Positions 56,401-64,000 of a stretch of DNA of 64,000 nucleotides are shown in pieces (positions within the stretch are counted from its first letter, which is position 1; the number at the start of each line of letters is the position of its first letter). The stretch lies in NCBI RefSeq assembly GCF_030867145.1, contig NC_134431.1:8695089-8759088 (forward strand), written 5' to 3'. The notes below the pieces were generated by a model that saw nothing but the letters and a program-made list of their open reading frames with translations, did no database searches and was not told where the DNA came from. Position numbers and translations under genes: made by a program. This stretch comes from Opisthocomus hoazin. Taxonomy: Eukaryota > Chordata > Aves > Opisthocomiformes > Opisthocomidae.

Positions 56401-59400
56401 CGCAGAGTGGGATGTGGAGAGTGGCACCCAGCGAAGGGACGGTCCCACAAGGCCCTGCAGCTTGTGCTGCTCTGGTGCGGCACAGGGCGAGAGAGAGCAC
56501 GGCTCGGGGAAGGGCAAGAAGCTGTCCCACGAGCTGACTGTCAACTTGTAGCTGGAGGAGGGACAAAGCCAGAGCGATCTCGTAGGGCAAGTGTCAAAAT
56601 GAGGTGAGAGTATCCCCAAGAGTGCTAATGTAAAGAAACACACGCCCGGAGCAGCTCTGCGGTGCCGGATTGCGCCCTGCCTCCAGCAAGAAAAACCACC
56701 AGCACAAAGGACCCTTCGGGAAGCTCCGAAGCCCAAAGAGACAGGCTGTTGCTTCAGAAGGATCTGACCTGCCTCTGACCTGAATGTTTGTGCAGCCTGA
56801 GCCTCCCTTTCCTCAGAAGCTCACGCTGCCGGGCTTAGAGCAGCGCTTTGATAGCCCCCTGATGCAGCGTGAAGCCTCCTCGTGTCAGAGTGGCTTCCCA
56901 ATGCATTTCCCAGGCATCGAGTGCTCTGTGTCACTGGATGTCATCAAGATTGCAAGGAAATGTGGAATAGCACAAGCTATGCATGGAAAAAATGTGACAA
57001 CCTGATTTTTTTCCAGACTTCCGCCCCCAAAATAAAGACTTCAAAGGAACTTTTGATGAAAAAAAATGCAGAACGTATTTCAACAGTCTGCTGGGCTCCC
57101 TAAGGAAAGTGTGGATATTCTAAGCGATCAGATAACAGCTTGCACTCAGAAATTCATCAGAAGAAGAGAAACCGACAGGTAAAAGCAGCTTTAGTGACAA
57201 GCCACTCTTTTTGCTGTTAAAGGAAGGACACGGTTTGCTGTTGCTTAGGGAAGAGAGAGTGGGTGTTGGGATGGCTGAATGAATTACTTGGCATTCAGAC
57301 CCATTTTGTTTTTATGAAAGTTGCTCATCCAGAAAGGTTCATCAACACGTGAAACACAGAAAAAGCTTGTAATGAGGCTAAACTCATTAGTGATCCTCCT
57401 CCAGGGTCAGCTCTATTAGCGGGCAGGGGCTAGGAGTTGAGCCTGGCGGTGGGGAGCCCCTCTCGGCATGGGGACCGCGGGGACGTGCATCGTGGCTGCT
57501 GGCATGGTGGCTCGGCACGGGGCTGTGATGCCAGCAAGGCAGAGCACACTCAAAAAACTGTTTACTTTGAGGGAGCTATTTTTAGCTCCAGTAATCTGTG
57601 CAGAGATGATAAAGCCTTTCATTGCAAAGCGAGTGGCCGTGCTTTGCTTCTGGGCAATTTCACTCCACGAGCTCGTCGGTTCCCCCTTCCTGGCCACTGC
57701 TCCCCAGGGACCTCTTCTCCTCTGTCTGCTCAGCCAGACTCCTCCAAAAGGCTTCTCCCGGTTACGTAGGTTGGAGTCTCAGCCCAAACCTACTTTTATT
57801 TCCTTTTTCTCTAGGGAGCGTATTAAATTTGGAAAAGAAATGAGCTTTCTTTTTTTAATAGTCTCTGAAGTCTGGTTCAAAGCCTTTGCTGAAAGCCCAT
57901 TGTGGACGTGCACCCTCTAATCCTTCATTTCTGCAAAATTCTTCCCATCCAAAGGCTCTTGCAAAAGAAGTCACTCAACAGTTACCTCTGCAGCTGCAAC
58001 AAATACAAGCAGGTCTCAAATTCCGATCTCATGGCAAGCCAGAGCCGTCAGTCAGCAACAGCACTGCCCTATGCCACGTGTTACCCGAAGGGTCCCCAGG
58101 CCCCTTGCAAACTCCCCCACACCCTCCATATAAGATGCACTTTACCTGCTGCTGATAGGAGCAAGCGCCGCAGCTGGCTACCAGCACAAAGACTACAAAA
58201 CAAGCATAAATCCTGCTCGGTAAGGGATTTGTTTGTTTAAAGGAATCCAGAAGCTTCTCCAGTGTAAACCCACAAAGGTCACGCATCCAGCACATGCTTC
58301 ACCAGCAAATTGGCCCACTGGTAAAAGCTTTCTTGTTTGGGACCCAGGGTGAATAGCAACATCTCTGCCAGCTCAGGGACGTGTTCAGAGGTGGGGGGGA
58401 ATATGCAAGGATGAATTAAATAAGTTATTTCTGCTTGCTAAGAAAGAGCTAAAAATGATTGTTGGGATGAGAAGGTGAAACAGGAGATGTAGTGCTGAAA
58501 TTGATGGCGACGTGACTGCTAAGATCTTGCTGGCGGGGAGCAGGAGATCCTCTGAGGCCCGCGCACAGGTACTCCTTCCCTTTGTCCCACTGTTTCTGCT
58601 AGATGAGGTATTTGGAAGAAAACAACTAGTAGGCTGGGTTTCCAGTCTCCCCTTTTGGAGAGCAAAGGAGTATACCAATAAATGAGAAGAAAACAGTCCT
58701 CTCTCTCAGCTTTATATCTGCCAGAGCCACCCAGCCAACAGTTATGATTTTTCCCTGGTGTTTGGCAGCCAGACAAGGATTCCTGCTGCAGATGTGCAGA
58801 AGTCGTGTAAATATTTTGATCCTGAGTTGGGCTCTCAGTTAAATGCGCTTTCACGTGATTTTATTCCACGGACCTTGAACAGAGTACTCCTGCTTTGGGA
58901 TGGTGAGGGATCAAACTCAGGTTATTAATCCTCTGTTGTGAGTCAAAGGACTGCAGTCTTCAGGCTTCACCACATACACTCACTCTCTACCTAAGGCTGG
59001 GAAAAGGTTAAGCGTAACCTCCTGGCATGATTCCCTGCTTTCCGTGTCAGTTCACGGAGGGGGTACGTGTAACTAGATGCCTTCTCGTGAAGCAGCTGGC
59101 CACTGCAGCAGCCAGGTCAAGCTCAATAAGGCTGTTCCCGTGTCGTGTGCCACCCCACGTCCTTAGACACGGCACCGTTTATCTGTTCTTAACTGTTCCT
59201 GAGGCCAAGAAGGCTGAGACTGGGGAGGTGCAGCATCCCTGCAATTTGGTCTGACAGCAGCAGGAGTTCAGGGCGCTCTGTGGGAAGAGCTCCATGTTCT
59301 GGTCAGGGAACAAAATATTCTGTTTGTTCTGACAGCGTATGTGAAATAAAAACAGGGTTTGCTTAGTGACCTGGGAGCATTTCACTCGGGCGTTGCAGAC

Positions 59401-62400
59401 AGCCCTCTGCTCCCAGCACCGCACTGGGAACCTGCCCTGGGTTTCAGGTGCTGCCCAGGCGTGCAGCGCTGGCACAGGGAGGGGGAAGCAAAGGGGACAG
59501 GGCCACCCTGCACATCGTGTGACCTAGCGAAGGGCTCTGCCACCCTGGGGTGGGCACAGGGGCTGACGAGGCCCTGCTGTTCCTCACCAGCTGCATGGCT
59601 ACTGGGAGGAAGGCAGGATGCTGCGGGGAGTGGGATCTGCCAGGAGACAGAGCCATCAATCCTGGAGTGATCCTGGTGGTGTTACACCAGTGTCTCAGAC
59701 TGAGATCCCACGCTTCGTCCCTGCTGTAGTAGTAGATATTAAGGTATAGCCCCAGCCTCAGAAAGCTTAATCCTTTAAATAGCCAAGACAGGGAAAAATA
59801 AAGGAAAAGAGGTATTATCATTTCCTTTTGGCAGTTGGCTGGTCGAAAGACAGAAGGCTAAACGAGCACTACAGAGATAGATTATCACCCAGTTCAGAAC
59901 ATTAACCTTGTCTGCACTGTTACTGGCAGCTCCCTCATGTCCATCACAGATGGACAGCCCAATGCTCCCATGGGTCCTTGCCAGCAGATCCTCCTCACCT
60001 AATAATGGCCAGTCTCACTCCCTGCTGTTCTTGAGATGTAATTGTTTTACTGCATTTTGTGTCGTGGTTATTCCCTTATGGTTATTCTAGCATTTCCAGG
60101 TTTTAAGGGGTTCCATTTACTCCCTTAATTCACTGTATCTATTTCATATTCTTGTTTTCTCCCAAAGCTGGGCTGGGTTTTTTTGGACAGGTGTAAAATT
60201 TTCACTTTCATGCAGGGTTACAGCTTTTTGGACACAGAGTTTAATGCTTTCGTACAGATCTCAGCTGCCACTCACTTTTGTGGATTAAATAATTTCCTTT
60301 TGTAACATCTCTCAAGTAATTGTGTTCAGCTTTGTAAAACTTGGCCTGATAAAGCATCAAGTATCTTTATCAGATTATCCATCACAAGAATAATCTAGCA
60401 AAGGTGTTTAAATATGCATCAGCTTCCTTGAGCCATGTGTTAAGATCTTAGCTCCACACAACAAGCTAAATATCTGTAAAATGGCCCACTCTGTAGACGG
60501 ACACCTTGCGAGCTGCCCTTCTCTAGCTGGCCATAGCTGCTGGGACCTGGCTGACTGACCGAGCTGCTAAGCAAGTGGATGCTGTGCTGAATGGGCGCGT
60601 GCATTGTACAATTGGTACCCCAAATTGCCTCTGCTCTTTCCATCGCTATGGCAGCCAGCAGGACATCTTGCTGTTTGGACAAGAGGTGTGTGCTCTACAG
60701 CAGCGCTGCCTGCTTTCCTGCAGAAATGAGGGCTCAAACTGAGCAACTAGGGGAAAAATCCTCTTTATTTTGACTAAGACGCCTTTTTAGTTATTATTTA
60801 TCCAAGTCTCCAGGCAACATAACATATCATTAATAATACAATTAAATCTTGGCAGTTGTCAAGGATGAGTTGAACAAGAATGCAGCCACTTGGGCACCTA
60901 GAAGCATTCCTTTATGTCTCTTCATTGCTGTGGGGAGTTCATCCTCAGCTCTCCAACAGCTCCACCAAACACAACACTTCTGTGCTGAAGGCAGCAGATC
61001 ACTACTTTTTCAGTATCTCAACCAATCTGGGAAGTAAGCCTGCTAGCTGTTGCATTGCTGGCTAAGAAGAAATCATGTGAAACTGAGAACTAGAAAGAAT
61101 GGAATAACAGACCCCTCCTTTTCTTCTACTTACTTGCGTGAAGGGGAAAAAAAGACTCATTGAATCTCCTGGTTTATCAGACAAATTTAAGATGTGAAAT
61201 TAGAGAAACCTCACAGACTGGATGCTGAAATGATGGATGTTGGAGAGAGAAGTGTGTGATTCCACCTGCAAAGTAATTACTAATCTGGAGTAAACCACTA
61301 TGTGATAGGGATTTTTACCCTGAGAATTAATATGGAGGGGCTTGTGCACTATGAATTTCATCCTAATTTGCCACGTACTGACTTCCTCATGTAAATAGGT
61401 CGTTTTGGCAAGGCTTATGGTATATTTACCGCTATTTGTTCAACGCTGCTTCAAGCTGGGACACCACCACAGTGCAAACAATTGAGCAGTGTGTGCTAAG
61501 GATACAGCCCAGCCAGAGCCAGGAGCTGACACTGGCACCAGCAGCAATGGTATCCAAAGAAGCTAAGTTTGGGAAGCTGTTAGGAGTCATCTTTCATCAT
61601 TCAGCATTTTCAGTTGGGTTCATTTAGTTCCAAGCTGGGTAATTACAGCCTCATTATTTTTCCTTTTACAATGAAGACAAGACTGCAAGCCAGGCAGAAT
61701 AATTCCCCGTTGCCGTTGCCAAGATATGACAGCGCATCTACGCCATAAGGAATGTGTCATGGTATCAGTTTTATTAACAGTAAATAATGGCTCTTCAGTT
61801 AAGCAATATCTTAACGCTATCTGGTGCCTAGCCATAGAATGCTAACTACATTTCAACCCCTACAGACAGATGATTAAGTAGAGATTACCACTGCCCACCA
61901 CATTCCTTGTTGACCAGCATGCATCAGGTTTCGCACGTTATTTTCTTCACTGAAATTAGTATCTGGCTACAATCAGGCTTTCATTCTAAAACCACAAAAG
62001 CTCATCTAAAAATAATACGTCAAAGTTCCTGTGACAGTAAGTAGAGGCCAGGACTGAGGGAGCAGCGGTGGATCAGACATCGGAGAGCAATTCATCCCGC
62101 CTGTCCGTCTTTGCTGGGTAACCACCATGGATTAGACACTTGCCTCGTAGGCAGCTTCAAGACAGCGAGATGAAACCCATCCGGGCAGGCAAGGAAGAGG
62201 CACCTCGTTCACACTGTTGTCTCACCAAAGGCTCTGTGCTCTTGCAGGGACTATTTCTCAGCCCAGAAACCACTGTTAGTGCGGTGAAATTTTCTGACAT
62301 ACACATGAGCACCAGCGTGTCTGTTTCTGCTTGCTTTGATGGCTCTTGCATGAAATTGTTTGAGGACTTTAATGATACTAAATACACGTTTGGAAAAAAG

Positions 62401-64000
62401 AGCTTTGAAAAGAAAACATCCACGAGAACTGCATTGCGGGTCTGCCAAGGCATTGGGTTCTGCGCAAGCCCCTAAAACCGCAGTAACAAACACAGCTATA
62501 TTAACACACATTTTAGTTAAAAATTGTGAGCCATCCTTCAGAGTCTGAAAAAAAAAATTCGCCATTCTCTCACAAAGACAGCAAATTCAGAACCAAACTA
62601 TTACTTATATTAGGGGGAAATCACTCTGCTTCTGCCCCTGCGATGCCTGTGGAGGTCAGGCTTAGCAAGGTGCCCTGCTGTTGTCTCCTGCAGACACTCT
62701 CCATTTTGCAATAACGTGACATCCTCCATGTACATTGTAAAAATTCGTGTGTGGGAATCTGTAGCAAAGGCTCAGTGTTCTCAGGTGCGTTAGGCAGCAG
62801 GAAGCTGGTTTGTAAAATCCCCTGATAAACCAACACTCAGCCCTCAGTTCTTCTCCTTCCTTCCCTTCCAGAATGAAGCCTGTGGCTGTTTCTGCCCCGG
62901 CTGCACGTGGACCCAGTGAATACCGAGCCTTGTCAGCTCTTACCCTACACTGCCTTCAGCAAACTGCTTGATTTAGGGTCTCTCGGGAAACAACCCTTTT
63001 GGACTCAGCGATGCGACTAGAGATGGTATGGTATTATTAGACTCCCCTAGGGTACATTTTTTTCTAAATCGTCTAGGATGGGAAAAACATTTATATGAAG
63101 AAGAGTGCCATGACTCACTCTCCAACATCACAGAGGTTCAGAGCAACCAGAAAAGGGTTAACAGCACAGCCGCCCCCCAGTAGTATTTCAGAGTTTCTAA
63201 ATACGGAGTTCCTTTCTGATCTGGATGCCCATTTTTGTTATCTTGAAAGTATTTCTGGAACTCTTGGCCAGCTTTAAACAAACAAACCGCGAGAAATATT
63301 TGTGAAGATAATGCAGTCGAGAGTGTTTGGTTAATGAGCCTTCCTAAGTTGAAGGATTTCATTTTTAGACTTCATTTCTTTAAAGCTCATGAACAGAAGA
63401 AAAAATTGCTCCGGAGATGTTAAATCACACAACCATCCCAGCTATTGACTTCAGAAAAACAATCATTCAACTTAACAAATCTCAAACGTGGGAAGGGATT
63501 TATCTGACGCATCTATATGATCACGTGAACTCCTTCCTCAAGGAGAAACAGTCTCTCTGCTGGAGACACAAGAGGAAGGAACTGTTCTCCCTTCTTTAAA
63601 AAAATACAATAACATAAGCAACTGTAACATGCTAAATGCTTCCTGGCACAAGTGCAAAAATGCAACATCTAAAATGTCAGCTGGTACGCTGGGAGGATTC
63701 ACGTGATTGAAAAGATTTATGAGAAAAAACTATTTCACTAGCTTCAGAACATCTTGGAAAGCAGCAGCAGCACCGGTGTGGGGGACAATGGAAAAAGAGG
63801 GGGAAAGAAATCTGCAGCTAAAAGAAATGACCATGGCCAGCATGATCCTGTATTGCTCTTTTTAGTATGAGAAAAAAATTGGGTCAGGCACTCATCTGAT
63901 ATTAAGATGTGTGGAAAAATGAACAAACGGAGCCTGCCACGACCCCTGGATATGCTGGTTTTCTCACTTTATGTATTAACTCGCACAGTCCTGTGGCTCA
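53451..64000. other. Right flank, no gene recognised
   Basis: About 10.5 kb, becoming more AT-rich to the right, have no coding exon I can support on either strand. SERINC3, the next gene beyond PKIG in human, was looked for by its multi-pass membrane protein sequence and not seen. The flank may contain further PKIG 5' exons; donor-like GTAAGT words on the minus strand occur near 55,170 and 61,130 without other support. Confidence 0.45.

Noticed and set aside
53451-64000. SERINC3, the next gene beyond PKIG in human
   Set aside because: No frame shows its multi-pass membrane sequence. It probably lies beyond the window.

Overview
The window is vertebrate nuclear DNA, most likely from a bird. 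Two split genes are readable: adenosine deaminase (ADA, plus strand) and cAMP-dependent protein kinase inhibitor gamma (PKIG, minus strand). They lie tail to tail, as they do in human. The avian assignment rests on a CR1 LINE 3' end of the bird/reptile type just upstream of ADA, short introns, and GC-rich promoters. The species cannot be named, and a non-avian reptile is not excluded by what I can see.

Layout. Positions 1-10,750 are upstream flank with no gene I recognise. They hold an orphan CpG-rich block with a C-rich minisatellite (about 1.5-2.3 kb) and an unclassified TGACCT-containing block (about 2.96-3.57 kb). A 5'-truncated CR1 element lies at 10,751-11,260. The ADA CpG-island promoter covers about 11,560-12,300. 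ADA coding exons 1-11 run from 11,827 to 32,300 and encode 359 residues, with canonical GT/AG introns. The 3' UTR extends to a poly(A) signal at 33,953-33,958. About 1.8 kb of spacer follows. The PKIG 3' end (minus-strand AATAAA at 35,813-35,818) and its two coding exons (36,646-36,725 and 37,862-38,012) come next and encode 76 residues. The remaining 26 kb, to the end of the window, contains no coding exon I can identify. It is probably PKIG 5' intron and upstream sequence, with a G-rich minisatellite at 38.2 kb. A CpG island near 53.2 kb carries a strong minus-strand splice donor and is a candidate PKIG 5' untranslated exon.

Roles. ADA deaminates adenosine and deoxyadenosine in purine salvage, and all of its zinc and catalytic residues are present. 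PKIG encodes a small pseudosubstrate inhibitor of protein kinase A. The two are neighbours by conserved synteny; nothing here shows a shared pathway or shared regulation. I found no bacterial-type operon, CRISPR array, viral gene or toxin gene. The window looks like ordinary vertebrate sequence; the points worth a second look are mostly noncoding repeats, CpG islands and the divergent PKIG tail.
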